64,000 bases of DNA from Chloroflexota bacterium. Its GTDB lineage: Bacteria > Chloroflexota > Anaerolineae > Aggregatilineales > Ch27. This document shows, piece after piece, positions 17,851-28,447 of the stretch. The DNA lies in NCBI GenBank assembly GCA_019873685.1, contig JAIOAT010000001.1, positions 193,523-257,522 of the forward strand. The letters run 5' to 3'. Within the stretch, counting starts at the first letter, position 1; every line of letters starts with the position of its first letter. Under the pieces are notes generated by a model. The model was not told where the DNA came from. It saw only the letters and a list, made by a program, of their open reading frames with translations, and made no database searches. The position numbers and the translations under genes were made by a program.

Positions 17851-17922
17851 GCCTTGGCGGGACTTCAGTGGCCGGGGAAGACATAGCGCAGCCGGATGAT
17901 GGTAGCTAGGCCCGCGAAAGCA

Positions 17923-17931
17923 TGGTATAAC
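17923..17931 (+). promoter_or_regulatory. Extended -10 promoter before the phosphodiesterase gene
   Basis: TGGTATAAC is an extended -10 (TG-n-TATAAC). It lies 44 bases before the start codon and just after the PFOR terminator, so it probably starts the two-gene unit that follows. Confidence 0.45.
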
Positions 17932-17975
17932 AGCGGCGCAGCAGCGGAGAGGCACTGCGACGAGAAGGGGCAGCC

Positions 17976-19717
<1,742 letters not shown>

Positions 19718-19766
19718 GCTGTGCGTTGTTGCTGCGCCCGGCGTGTATTCTGGCCGGGTGCGTCGC

Positions 19767-20942
19767 TCAGTTTCCCGGTGGCGGGGTCGGGGCGCGAGCG
19801 TTGTACTGCCAGAGCAGCGTATACGAGCCGCCCTGGTGACCCTCAGCAGGTGCGACAGCCAGGTGGAATTGCCCGGTCTGGGGAGCGATCACCTGACGTA
19901 GCACTGCCTGGCCATCTTCCGCCAAACTGGTATACAGTGGTTGGCCATCCGGAGCCAGCAGAGTGAGGATAGGGGAGAAGCGTGCGTCATCCGCCACTAC
20001 CGCTGCGCTGATGATGTCGCCGATGGTCAACCGGATCGGCCAGATGGCGCGGGTAAAGGGCTGCTCCAGCGTCCCGGCGTGTACGAGGTCTGGCGCTGGT
20101 TCTGGCAATACGACTTCGCGGAATGTAGCGCCGTAGCCAAAGGCGAGATCATACGGCCCGCTGGCCTGGTTACCCGCCGCGCCGACGTAGACGACATATG
20201 CTCCTGTTACAGGTAACCGAATGCTGGCAATGATCGCCTGGATATCTGTCTCGACGCTTTCGGCCAGCATATCGCCGCTGGGGGCGAAAAGCGTGAGGAT
20301 TGGGCGAACAGGACTGCCGGGCACGCGCGTCGCGCCAATGGTGACTACTGTGCCTGCTGGAGCGAAGATCGTATAGTGTTCAGTGGCTCCAAAGTCGATG
20401 ATCTGGCCGCGAATCGGGCGGTAGGGCTGCAGGCGCGCTCCTGAGCCAACACGCAAGGGCGCGCTGGTGGCTGTGACTGTCGTCGTCGCAGGGAGAGATT
20501 CCGCGGGAGTCGCGGTTGCTGGCGTGATTGACGCAGGCGCCACTGAGGATGGTTGGGCTTCAGTGATGGTCAGGTGGTAGGTAGCCGTGGCGGCAATCTT
20601 CAGGGCTACTACCAGCCGGTGGCTGCCTGTCTCCGAGAGTTGCACTGCTCTGGTCAGATTCGCCGGGGTGGGGCTTTGACTGACCTGCATGGGGATGGCA
20701 GCACCCGACGGGCCATAGAGGGTCAGGCTCAGGGGCGGTCCGGCGACCTCGAGGGCGATGGTGATTTGCTGCCCCGCTTGCCCACTGAAAAGCCAGTGCT
20801 GTTCGCCATCAGGTCCGGTCAGGGATTGTTCTACCGTCTGGTTGAATTGCAGCAGATTGGTTTGCGTGACCGGCGTCGGCGCTATGGGACGGCAGGCAGC
20901 AACCATCCCGACGACCAGCGCCACGGCAAGCCAGCGAGTCAT
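19767..20942 (-). CDS. Exported lipoprotein with repeated PPC-like beta domains
   Basis: 391 aa, ATG 20942. The N-terminus is a lipoprotein signal: hydrophobic LAVALVVGMVAAC with Cys17 as the lipidation site. The rest contains three similar 100-residue beta-rich units, each with a hydrophobic-glycine pattern such as GQQITIALEVAGPPLSLTLYGPSG, GTVVTIGATRVPGSPVRPILTLFAPSG and GDIISAAVVADDARFSPILTLLAPDG, resembling bacterial pre-peptidase C-terminal (PPC) domains. A Pro/Thr/Ser-rich linker separates the first and second. These domains usually bind ligands or assist secreted proteins. The start overlaps the stop of the glycosyltransferase gene by four bases, so the two are co-translated. Function unknown. 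Confidence 0.7.
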   Translation of the reverse strand: MTRWLAVALVVGMVAACRPIAPTPVTQTNLLQFNQTVEQSLTGPDGEQHWLFSGQAGQQITIALEVAGPPLSLTLYGPSGAAIPMQVSQSPTPANLTRAVQLSETGSHRLVVALKIAATATYHLTITEAQPSSVAPASITPATATPAESLPATTTVTATSAPLRVGSGARLQPYRPIRGQIIDFGATEHYTIFAPAGTVVTIGATRVPGSPVRPILTLFAPSGDMLAESVETDIQAIIASIRLPVTGAYVVYVGAAGNQASGPYDLAFGYGATFREVVLPEPAPDLVHAGTLEQPFTRAIWPIRLTIGDIISAAVVADDARFSPILTLLAPDGQPLYTSLAEDGQAVLRQVIAPQTGQFHLAVAPAEGHQGGSYTLLWQYNARAPTPPPGN

Positions 20943-22108
20943 AGTTGCGCCCCGCGCTGCTGGCTGACTTCCTCCAGTACCTGACGGTAGACGGCTAGCG
21001 TGACTTCTGCCGTGTTGCGCCAGCTAAACTGCGAGGCGCGGCTGAGGCCCAGATTGCGTAACTGGCCAGCCAGTTCAGGCTGAACAAGAATGCTCAGGAT
21101 AGCCCCGGCCATGCCGCGCGCGTCATCTGGAGGGACAAGAAAGCCGGCATCCCCCACGATCTCTGGAATGGACGATGCCTCGCAGGCGACCAGCGGGGTG
21201 CCACAGGCCATCGCCTCCAGCGGAGGTAGGCCAAAGCCCTCATAGCGGCTGGGAAAGGCAACGACTGCGGCCAGCCTATACAACGAAGGTTTGTCCTGCT
21301 CGTCGATCTCTCCCAGCCAGCGCACATGATCGCCTATCCCCAGTTGCTCGATGTATTGAGGCAAATCCGGGAAGCGCATAGTGCCCCATGCGCCCGGAGG
21401 CCGGCCAGCCAGGATTAGCGGCACTTCATCAGCCATCGCCTCAACTACATAGGTGTATGCGAGCAGGAGCGTGTGCACGTTCTTGCGGATGTCATAGCCG
21501 CCCAGGTACAGGACAAAGCGTTCCGGAAGGTCGTACTTCCTGGCTACAGCCGCGTCGTTTTCACTGCCGACGCGGGGATGAAAACGTTCGTCTGTGGCGA
21601 GCCAGGCGACCGACACCCGTTCCGGCACGATGTGGAGACGGCTGACGATCTCCGATCTGGAGGCCTGCGAATCGGTCAGGATATGCGCCGCTGCCTGCGC
21701 TCCGGCAGCTACAAGGCTGGTGTACAGGCGAGCCAGCGGTCCCCCGCGATAGGGAGGGATGGACAGCGCGATCACGTCGTGGATGGTGGACACGACCGGC
21801 ACAGGGGCGCCAAGCGGCGGCGCCCAGTAGGGCACATGGAGCAGATCGGCGCCAACTCTGCGAGCAGCCCGAGGGACGCTGACTTGCTCAAACCAGACCT
21901 TGCCAAGCTGACCGCCAATCGGCGTAGCCACCCGGAGTAGACTCACATCCGGCGGGAGTTCCTCTACCTGCCGGATGTGTGGCGGGAGAAGTAGCGTGAA
22001 ATGGACATCACCTGCCAGTTCGTGCAGCGCAGGGAGCAGGCGGCGGATGTACTGCCCGCTGCCAGTGTCAGGACGATCCCAGAACCAACCACTGAGTGCA
22101 ATGTGCAT
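20939..22108 (-). CDS. Glycosyltransferase family 4 (GT-B fold)
   Basis: 389 aa from ATG 22108. The N-terminus MHIALSGWFWDRPDTGSGQYIRRLL and the GPLARLY region are the acceptor half. The nucleotide-sugar half shows FVLYLGGYDIRKNVHTLL, HVRWLGEIDEQDKPSLYRLA, and the EX7E-type motif in FPSRYEGFGLPPLEAMACGTPL, followed by SIPEIVGDAGFLVPPDD. It is a retaining GT4 enzyme such as those building polysaccharides or glycolipids, probably at the inner face of the membrane. It lies 50 bases downstream of galE and overlaps the lipoprotein gene by four bases, forming a three-gene unit for surface glycan work. Donor and acceptor cannot be named. Confidence 0.85.
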   Translation of the reverse strand: MHIALSGWFWDRPDTGSGQYIRRLLPALHELAGDVHFTLLLPPHIRQVEELPPDVSLLRVATPIGGQLGKVWFEQVSVPRAARRVGADLLHVPYWAPPLGAPVPVVSTIHDVIALSIPPYRGGPLARLYTSLVAAGAQAAAHILTDSQASRSEIVSRLHIVPERVSVAWLATDERFHPRVGSENDAAVARKYDLPERFVLYLGGYDIRKNVHTLLLAYTYVVEAMADEVPLILAGRPPGAWGTMRFPDLPQYIEQLGIGDHVRWLGEIDEQDKPSLYRLAAVVAFPSRYEGFGLPPLEAMACGTPLVACEASSIPEIVGDAGFLVPPDDARGMAGAILSILVQPELAGQLRNLGLSRASQFSWRNTAEVTLAVYRQVLEEVSQQRGAQL

Positions 22109-22158
22109 GATCGTGTTAGCGCGTTCCCCCGGCTCACCCAGACAGGACAGCCGACACA

Positions 22159-23160
22159 CTACAGAAGGTCGGTGTAGCCGTTGGGGTGGGTGCTGTGCCA
22201 GACCCAGGCACTGCGGATGATCTCCTCCAAAGCAGTGTATCTGGGTTGCCATCCCAGTTCCCGCATGATTCGCTCGGAAGAAGCCACCAGGATCGGGGCG
22301 TCGCCGGCGCGTCGTGGCGCTTCTTCTGCCGGAAAATCGATGCCAGTGACCTGACGGGCGACGTTGATGACTTCCCGGACGCTGTAACCGCGACCGTTGC
22401 CAATGTTGTAGATCATGGTCGGGCGCTCATCAAGCGCTTCAAGGGCCAGAACATGCGCCTGGGCCAGGTCTTCCACGTGCACGTAATCGCGGATGCAGGT
22501 GCCATCGGGAGTGGGGTAATCCGTGCCGAAAATCTTAACGCTGGCGCGCTGCCCAAGCGGCACCTGTAGGGTCAGCGGAATCAGGTGTGTTTCCGGGCGG
22601 TGTGCCTCACCTCTGACGGCCTGACCGTTGTCATCCAGCATTGCGCCGCAAGCGTTGAAGTAGCGCAGCGCCGCGTAGCGAAGACCGAGCTGGCTGGCAT
22701 ACCAGCGCAACATGGTCTCGATCATCAGCTTGGTTTCGCCATAGACATTGGCCGGGCACAGCGGGTCAGATTCCTCCAGCAGGGTGTCCTTGCTGGCATA
22801 AACCGCGGCGGTAGAAGAGAACACGATCCGCCGGACATTGTGAGCCATCATAACGTCCAGAAGGGCCTGCGTGTTGACAACGTTGTTCCGGAAGTACTTG
22901 CCCGGATTGACCATGCTCTCGCCAGCTTCAATGAACGCGGCGAAGTGCACCACGGCGTCAAAGTCGTTGCTTTGAAACAGCACATCAAGCGCCGAGCGAT
23001 CGCCGACATCTCCCCGGACAAAGCCTGCGCCAGCAGGGATCGCAGCCCGGTAGCCATAGCTCAGGTTATCGTAGACGGTAACCCGGTGCCCCGCCTGCAG
23101 GAAATAGGCAGCGGTGACTGAGCCAATGTAGCCTGCACCGCCGGTGACGAGAATGTGCAT
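22159..23160 (-). CDS. galE: UDP-glucose 4-epimerase
   Basis: 333 aa, ATG 23160. Full-length extended SDR with all GalE marks: VTGGAGYIGSVTAAYFL for NAD, HFAAFIEAGESMVNPGKYF, the catalytic Ser in FSSTAAVY, the YGETK tyrosine-lysine pair, LRYFNACGA, and TCIRDYVHVEDLAQAH. It interconverts UDP-glucose and UDP-galactose, supplying galactosyl donors, and NAD stays bound. It heads a minus-strand unit with a glycosyltransferase and a lipoprotein, and is divergent from the FHA gene. Confidence 0.93.
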   Translation of the reverse strand: MHILVTGGAGYIGSVTAAYFLQAGHRVTVYDNLSYGYRAAIPAGAGFVRGDVGDRSALDVLFQSNDFDAVVHFAAFIEAGESMVNPGKYFRNNVVNTQALLDVMMAHNVRRIVFSSTAAVYASKDTLLEESDPLCPANVYGETKLMIETMLRWYASQLGLRYAALRYFNACGAMLDDNGQAVRGEAHRPETHLIPLTLQVPLGQRASVKIFGTDYPTPDGTCIRDYVHVEDLAQAHVLALEALDERPTMIYNIGNGRGYSVREVINVARQVTGIDFPAEEAPRRAGDAPILVASSERIMRELGWQPRYTALEEIIRSAWVWHSTHPNGYTDLL

Positions 23161-23241
23161 AAGTCCCCAGACTCCTGGTGAAGAGTAGCGTGCCTGTATT
23201 CTACCGCGTTAAGCTTCTATACCAAGCCTCCGTTCTCCTGT

Positions 23242-23250
23242 TGCTATAAT
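23242..23250 (+). promoter_or_regulatory. Extended -10 promoter of the FHA/Clp-N-kinase pair
   Basis: TTGCTATAAT contains TGCTATAAT, a consensus extended -10. No good -35 accompanies it, as is common for extended -10 promoters. It lies 47 bases before the FHA start, in the region divergent from galE. Confidence 0.6.
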
Positions 23251-23297
23251 AGGGCAGCATGGCGTTGGATAAACAAGGTGGCAGGCATCGGTAATTC

Positions 23298-23648
23298 ATG
23301 GCAGAGCAAGCGGTTCAGAGCGTAACGATAGCGATCATGAGTGGGCCGGATGACGGCCGCAAGTGCCAGTTTCGCCGCGCGGATGGGGCTGGTAGCGCGG
23401 GGCCAAATGGTACGTGGATTCTCACCTTGGGGCGGCGCGATGATTGTGATCTTTGCCTGCAGTTTGATACCCAGGTCTCCCGTCTGCATGCGCGGCTAAT
23501 CGGGCTGCCTGATGGCGGATGGCTGCTGGAGGATACCGGTAGTCGTAACGGAACTTATGTGGGAAAGAAGCGGATAGAAGGCGCTACTCCGCTGGAGCCG
23601 GGTACGTTGTTTCGGGTTGGACGCACCTGGTTGCGTCTGGAAGAGTAA
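23298..23648 (+). CDS. Small FHA-domain protein
   Basis: 116 aa, ATG 23298; the ribosome site is weak. Nearly the whole protein is one forkhead-associated domain: LTLGRRDDCDLCLQ (phospho-binding Arg), VSRLHARLI (SxxH) and DTGSRNGTYVGKKRI (the NGT motif). FHA domains bind phosphothreonine peptides. The next gene starts six bases later and contains a kinase-like domain, so the obvious hypothesis is that this protein reads a phosphorylation written by, or on, its partner. No other domain, signal or membrane segment is present. An insert of about ten residues between the first two strands (RRADGAGSAGPNG) is rich in small residues. Confidence 0.88.
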   Translation: MAEQAVQSVTIAIMSGPDDGRKCQFRRADGAGSAGPNGTWILTLGRRDDCDLCLQFDTQVSRLHARLIGLPDGGWLLEDTGSRNGTYVGKKRIEGATPLEPGTLFRVGRTWLRLEE

Positions 23649-23654
23649 GAAACT

Positions 23655-25661
23655 GTGTCCGCCAGGATATTTGATGAGATCATGGCGCTGGCGCGTAAAG
23701 AGTCGGCCAACGCCAGGCATTACTATGTCGGCGTAGAACACCTGTTTATGGCGTTGACACGGCTTGAGGGCGGTGTCACTGTCGGCGTTCTGGAAGAACA
23801 GGGCCTTGCGCCGCGCTTTGTGCGCTACATGTTGCGGCAGGAACTGAGCCAGGGCGACGATCGTCGTTTCTGGCCGGGGTATCGGGAGACTCCTCGCCTG
23901 CAGACCGTCCTGAAGCTGGCCCACAGGCTTGCTCAAGAGAGGGGGGAGGCAGAGCCTTCAGAGCGTGATCTGTTGCTGGCGATCCTGCGCGAAGGGGATA
24001 GCCTGCCTGTGCGCGTGCTGATAGCGATGGAAGCAGATCTGGATCGCCTGGAGGTGGTGGCGGCGAACTGGTCGGCGGATCAGCGGACGCCGTCAGTGCC
24101 GGTGCCGGTGTACATTCAGGACCCTGGTGTGATGCTGAATGCGGAGGAGCTGGAAGTCATCCGCCAGATGTTTCCGGGGCATGGGCGAGTGGTGATAGAC
24201 CGCCAGCTTCACGGCGGCTATTCCAGCGCCAGGGTGCTGGTGGCGACTCCGTACCAGCCTGATGGGCGGGCCATGGCCGCTGTTGTCGTCAAGCTGGCGG
24301 AGCGGCAGGCCATCCTCTACGAGAAGATGCGGTTTGACTCCTTTGTCCGTGACACGCTGCCTCCCACAACTGCGCGAGTTGTAGGCAATCCAACACTGGT
24401 TGAGAAATCGACGCTTGGCGGGTTGAAATACACGTTCATCCGCGAGCCTGGCGCACCGGGACCGATCGATCTGGCTGACTACGGGCGCGATCAGGGGCCA
24501 GAAGCGATGGCCGAGCTTTTGCGGAACAGCCTCTTCCGAGTATTTGGCGAGACCTGGTGGTTGCAGCATCAACGATACCAGTTCGGCGTGTGGCAGGAAT
24601 ACGAGCTTCTGCTTCCACCAGCGCTGGTCATCGAGGTGGCGCCGGAAGCGGGGACGCCTCGCCGACGACTGACCCCGCTCGGCCAATGGAGTCGGCGCGG
24701 CCACTTTGAGCGCGGTGAGGTGGTAGCGCTCGAGGGATTTACCGTTGAGGATTTCTACCCTGACCGGCAGGGCGTCCAGTTGATTGCTGGTTCCGGGGCG
24801 GATGCTCAGCTCCGGGCTGGCAAGGTCGAGGTGCGGGGCATTCCAAACGCGATGCGGGTGTACCACCGCGGCTCGGTGGTGGAGCAGATCATCGGACGTG
24901 TGTTGTACACGCGGGATGATCTGTTGTTCCAGCAGGTGGCCGATCTCGATCCTGACTTTGACCCCGGTCAGGAACGGCTGCCCGCGCCAGCAGGCTTTGA
25001 CTATGCGTTGCCGAATCCACTGCGGCGTTACCCGAATCTGTTGCAGCGCCAGATTACCGGTTCGCTGTCGACGATTCACGGGGATTTGCATGTGCATAAC
25101 ATTCTGGTTGGCCCCGGCGGTAACGCGTGGCTGATCGACTTTGCCCAGACGCGGGAGGGGCACACTCTCTTCGATTGGGCTGTTCTGGAAGTCAGCCTGT
25201 TAAGCGAGTATATCGCGCCACATCTCCGATCAGCACACTGGGCGGATGTCTGGGCGGCCATCACCTTGCTGCTTGAGATCAGCCAGACACGCCGCCTGAG
25301 GCAGACGGCTGACTCGCTGTCGCACGCCCTGACGGCGATTGTGGCGGTACGCGACATTGTAGCGGACTGCTTGGCTAATGCCGATGATTGGCGGGAGTAT
25401 TACGTGGCGCTCGCGCTCTGTGCGCTGCGGGGTATGCGCTGGGCGAAGACCGTTTCATTGGCGGGAAGACGACTGTTGTTTTTGACCTCGGCACTGGCCA
25501 TGGCGCTGGCGATGGGGCGGGATGGCGTCTCGGCATCCAGCCCGGACGTCGATACCACCGATTTCAACATCGGCGTCACGGATCTCTTCTCCAGCCAGCG
25601 GATGCAGGACGCCCTGGACGCCAGCGACGATCTCAACCCGGATGAGGGTAACCCGCTGTAA
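23655..25661 (+). CDS. Clp-N domain fused to a large kinase-like (APH/protein-kinase fold) domain
   Basis: 668 aa from GTG 23655, six bases after the FHA gene. Residues 1-150 look like the double Clp N-terminal repeat of ClpC/ClpA (ARKESANARHYYVGVEHLFMALTR; SERDLLLAILREGDSLPVRVL), but no AAA+ ATPase follows. Residues 170-560 hold phosphotransferase motifs: a candidate ATP-binding Lys213 in AAVVVKLAERQ, a catalytic loop IHGDLHVHNILV (H475, D477, N482) and metal-binding D495 in WLIDFAQT. About 260 residues separate lysine and catalytic loop, so a large insertion is present. A hydrophobic stretch (LFLTSALAMALAMG) near residue 615 may touch the membrane. Function unknown; the pairing with an FHA protein suggests a signalling or conflict system. 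Confidence 0.7.
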   Translation: MSARIFDEIMALARKESANARHYYVGVEHLFMALTRLEGGVTVGVLEEQGLAPRFVRYMLRQELSQGDDRRFWPGYRETPRLQTVLKLAHRLAQERGEAEPSERDLLLAILREGDSLPVRVLIAMEADLDRLEVVAANWSADQRTPSVPVPVYIQDPGVMLNAEELEVIRQMFPGHGRVVIDRQLHGGYSSARVLVATPYQPDGRAMAAVVVKLAERQAILYEKMRFDSFVRDTLPPTTARVVGNPTLVEKSTLGGLKYTFIREPGAPGPIDLADYGRDQGPEAMAELLRNSLFRVFGETWWLQHQRYQFGVWQEYELLLPPALVIEVAPEAGTPRRRLTPLGQWSRRGHFERGEVVALEGFTVEDFYPDRQGVQLIAGSGADAQLRAGKVEVRGIPNAMRVYHRGSVVEQIIGRVLYTRDDLLFQQVADLDPDFDPGQERLPAPAGFDYALPNPLRRYPNLLQRQITGSLSTIHGDLHVHNILVGPGGNAWLIDFAQTREGHTLFDWAVLEVSLLSEYIAPHLRSAHWADVWAAITLLLEISQTRRLRQTADSLSHALTAIVAVRDIVADCLANADDWREYYVALALCALRGMRWAKTVSLAGRRLLFLTSALAMALAMGRDGVSASSPDVDTTDFNIGVTDLFSSQRMQDALDASDDLNPDEGNPL

Positions 25662-25709
25662 CACATGGGTGTGTCCCTGTTACCTCGAGATTGCGGCATC
25701 AGGCGGGCA

Positions 25710-25740
25710 ATGCCCGGCCTCCGGGAGATAGGCCGGGCAT
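25710..25740. other. Hairpin between convergent genes
   Basis: Perfect 11-base inverted repeat ATGCCCGGCCT (25710-25720) / AGGCCGGGCAT (25730-25740), loop of 9, without a T-run on either side. Probably acts as a barrier or weak terminator between the kinase-like gene and leuB. Confidence 0.45.
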
Positions 25741-25752
25741 CGCAGCGATGGT

Positions 25753-26823
25753 TCAGGCGGGTAGTTGCGCGAGGATGGCGTCCGTCATTTCGGCGGTAGA
25801 GGCTGCCTTTTGCCCTCCCAGGTTGATGTCCGCTGTGCGCAGTCCTGACTCGAGGACAGTTTCCACAGCCTGTTCGATGAGCGAAGCTTCTTCCGCCAGG
25901 CCGAGGCTATAGCGGAGCAACATGGCCGCGCTCAGGATCGTACCGATGGGGTTAGCGATTCCTTTCCCGGCGATATCTGGCGCAGAACCGTGGATTGGCT
26001 CGTAAAGGCCGAATGTGCCCTCCCCCAGGGAGGCTGAAGGCAGCATCCCCAGGGAGCCGGCGAGGGTCGCCGATTCGTCGCTGAGGATGTCGCCGAACAT
26101 GTTGTCAGCCAGAATCACGTCAAATGAGGCCGGACGACGCATGAGATGCATGGTGCAGGCATCAACAAGCACATCTTCCAGCTCTACGTCGGGATAATCC
26201 CTGGCGACGTTGTGGACGGTGCGTCGCCACAGCCGCATTGCTGCCAGGACATTCGCCTTGTCCACAGAGGTTACCTTGCGACGACGCTGCTGCGCAGCCT
26301 TGAAGGCCACATGGGCGACACGCTCAACTTCGGCAACGGTGTAGTACAGGGTATCGTACGCGGAATCGCCTGATCCCTGCTCTCTTCGCTCGCCGAAGTA
26401 GATGCCTCCGGTTAGCTCACGTACAAACAGGATATCGACACCATCGGCCAGGAGTTCCGGACGCAGCGGGGCGTGAGGAATCAGGGCCGGGAAAACTTTG
26501 ACCGGGCGTAGGTTGGCGAAGAGCGTGAAGTGCTGGCGCAGGCCGAGCAATCCCTGTTCAGGGCGGACAGGCAAAGAAGGGTCCGACCAGCGCGGTCCGC
26601 CTACCGCCCCCAGCAGGATAGCATCGGAATCCTCACAGACGCCAAGCGTTCGGTCGGGCAGGGGGGAGCCGGTCGCATCAATCGCGCATCCGCCCAGCAG
26701 GGCTTCCTCAAATACGAATGTATATCCACCAATGTCGGCGATACGCTGTAGCACCCGCTGGGCAGCAGCAACTACCTCAGGGCCAATGCCATCTCCCGGC
26801 AGCACAGCGATCCTGACGCTCAT
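25753..26823 (-). CDS. leuB: 3-isopropylmalate dehydrogenase
   Basis: 356 aa, ATG 26823, overlapping the cimA stop by four bases. Typical decarboxylating dehydrogenase: VLPGDGIGPEVVAAAQRVL, FVRELTGGIYFGERRE, TSVDKANVLAAMRLWR with the catalytic lysine, MFGDILSDESATLAGSLGMLPSA, and the NAD site EPIHGSAPDIAGKGIANP. It oxidises 3-isopropylmalate to 2-oxoisocaproate for leucine; in citramalate-route organisms the same enzyme often also handles 3-methylmalate for isoleucine. Last gene of the ilv-leu operon; a hairpin follows its stop. Confidence 0.95.
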   Translation of the reverse strand: MSVRIAVLPGDGIGPEVVAAAQRVLQRIADIGGYTFVFEEALLGGCAIDATGSPLPDRTLGVCEDSDAILLGAVGGPRWSDPSLPVRPEQGLLGLRQHFTLFANLRPVKVFPALIPHAPLRPELLADGVDILFVRELTGGIYFGERREQGSGDSAYDTLYYTVAEVERVAHVAFKAAQQRRRKVTSVDKANVLAAMRLWRRTVHNVARDYPDVELEDVLVDACTMHLMRRPASFDVILADNMFGDILSDESATLAGSLGMLPSASLGEGTFGLYEPIHGSAPDIAGKGIANPIGTILSAAMLLRYSLGLAEEASLIEQAVETVLESGLRTADINLGGQKAASTAEMTDAILAQLPA

Positions 26824-28418
26824 ACCCGGACTTCCTCCCTCTGTTGTTGTTCCTGCTCCAGCAGGAGACCGTACTCGACGCTATCCACCAGGGCGCGCCA
26901 CGAGGCATTGATGATGTTCGTGCCAGCGCCAACGGTACTCCAGCGGCGGTGGCTGTTCTGCGTGTCGATCAACACACGGGTAGTAGCAGCGGTGCCCCGG
27001 TTGCCATCCAGAATACGAACCTTGTAGTCCGCCAGGTGGAAGTTGGCGATTTCGGGGTAGACCGGCGTGAGCGCCTTGCGCAGGGCCTTGTCGAGCGCGT
27101 TGACCGGCCCGTTGCCTTCGGCGGCGGTGTGGAACACTTCGCCTTTGACGCGTAGCTTGACTGTAGCTTCGACCTCAGAACCGTATTCGCCGTTCTGGAT
27201 CACCAGCGTGGTGAAGTTCAGCAGCTCGAACGGTGGGATATACCCTTCCACAGACCGGCGCAACATGAGCGCCACGGAGGCCTCAGCGCCCTCAAACACG
27301 TAGCCTTCATGTTCCAGGCGCTTGATCTCTTCCAGGACGGCATGGGCTTTGTCGGAGGAAAGGTCCATGCCCATCTTCTCTGCCTCATGCAGCACGTTGC
27401 CACGCCCCGAGAGATCGGAGATCAGGAAGCGCATTTCATTGCCGACCAGCGCAGGATCGATGTGCTGGTAGCTCTCAACCGTGCGCCGCATCGCAGCGAC
27501 ATGGATGCCGCCCTTATGGGCAAAAGCACTCTTGCCTACGTATGGCTGGTGCGTATCCGGGGCCATGTTCGCCGTCTCAGCTACGGAGCGCGAGATGTGG
27601 CTCAGCCGCCTCAGCGCTCCTTCCGGCAGGCAGCGCACACCCATCTTCAATTCCAGGTCGGGGATGATCGAGCACAGGTTAGCGTTGCCGCAACGTTCCC
27701 CATAACCGTTGATCGTGCCCTGGATGTGGACGGCCCCCTGGCGCACCGCCGCAAGCGTATTGGCTACGCCGAGTTCACTGTCGTTGTGGGTATGGATGCC
27801 CAGGCTAACGCCGGGGAATTCCCCAGCAACTGTAGCGGTGATTTCCTCAACTTCCCAGGGCAGAGTTCCGCCGTTGGTATCGCACAGGACGAGGACCTCC
27901 GCCTGACCGTCGACGGCAGCGCGAAGGGTTGCCAGGGCGTAATCGCGGTCAAGCTTGAAGCCGTCAAAGAAATGCTCAGCGTCATAGATCACTTCTTTGC
28001 CCTGGGTTTTGAGAAAGGCCAGACTCTCGCGGATGATGCGGAGATTTTCTTCAGGGGTAGTGCGCAGCACCTCCGTGACATGAAGCATGGAAGTCTTGCC
28101 AACAACTGTCACGACCGGCGTCTGGGCGTCCAGCAACGCCTTGATGTTCGGGTCATCTTCCGGCTGGCCGCCAACACGACAGGTCATGCCAAAAGCAGCC
28201 AGGCGAGCATGGCGCAGGTTGAGGTCCCGGGCGCGGCGGAAGAAGGCGGCATCTTTGGGGTTGGAGCCGGGCCAGCCGCCCTCGATATAAGCAACCCCCA
28301 GTTCGTCCAGCAGACTGGCGATTTTGAGCTTGTCCTCGACCGAAAACGAGATGCCCTCACTCTGCGATCCATCACGAAGGGTAGTGTCGTAGATGACAAC
28401 CTGAGCTGGGGTGGGCAT
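26820..28418 (-). CDS. cimA: (R)-citramalate synthase
   Basis: 532 aa, ATG 28418. The N-terminal TIM barrel carries YDTTLRDGSQSEGISFSVEDK and the metal-binding HTHNDSELGVANTLAA; IEGGWPGSNPKDAAFF is diagnostic of the citramalate synthase branch rather than LeuA ([10 protein letters not shown] in this same window). A C-terminal LeuA-type regulatory domain follows (NGPVNALDKALRKAL, DYKVRILDGNRGTAATTRVLI), the site of allosteric control in this family, by isoleucine or leucine. The enzyme joins pyruvate and acetyl-CoA to citramalate, giving 2-oxobutyrate for isoleucine without threonine. Its place between leuD and leuB in one operon supports shared use of LeuBCD. Confidence 0.92.
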   Translation of the reverse strand: MPTPAQVVIYDTTLRDGSQSEGISFSVEDKLKIASLLDELGVAYIEGGWPGSNPKDAAFFRRARDLNLRHARLAAFGMTCRVGGQPEDDPNIKALLDAQTPVVTVVGKTSMLHVTEVLRTTPEENLRIIRESLAFLKTQGKEVIYDAEHFFDGFKLDRDYALATLRAAVDGQAEVLVLCDTNGGTLPWEVEEITATVAGEFPGVSLGIHTHNDSELGVANTLAAVRQGAVHIQGTINGYGERCGNANLCSIIPDLELKMGVRCLPEGALRRLSHISRSVAETANMAPDTHQPYVGKSAFAHKGGIHVAAMRRTVESYQHIDPALVGNEMRFLISDLSGRGNVLHEAEKMGMDLSSDKAHAVLEEIKRLEHEGYVFEGAEASVALMLRRSVEGYIPPFELLNFTTLVIQNGEYGSEVEATVKLRVKGEVFHTAAEGNGPVNALDKALRKALTPVYPEIANFHLADYKVRILDGNRGTAATTRVLIDTQNSHRRWSTVGAGTNIINASWRALVDSVEYGLLLEQEQQQREEVRV

Positions 28419-28447
28419 GGTGCATTCTCCTGGTTTTGCAGCGGTTC

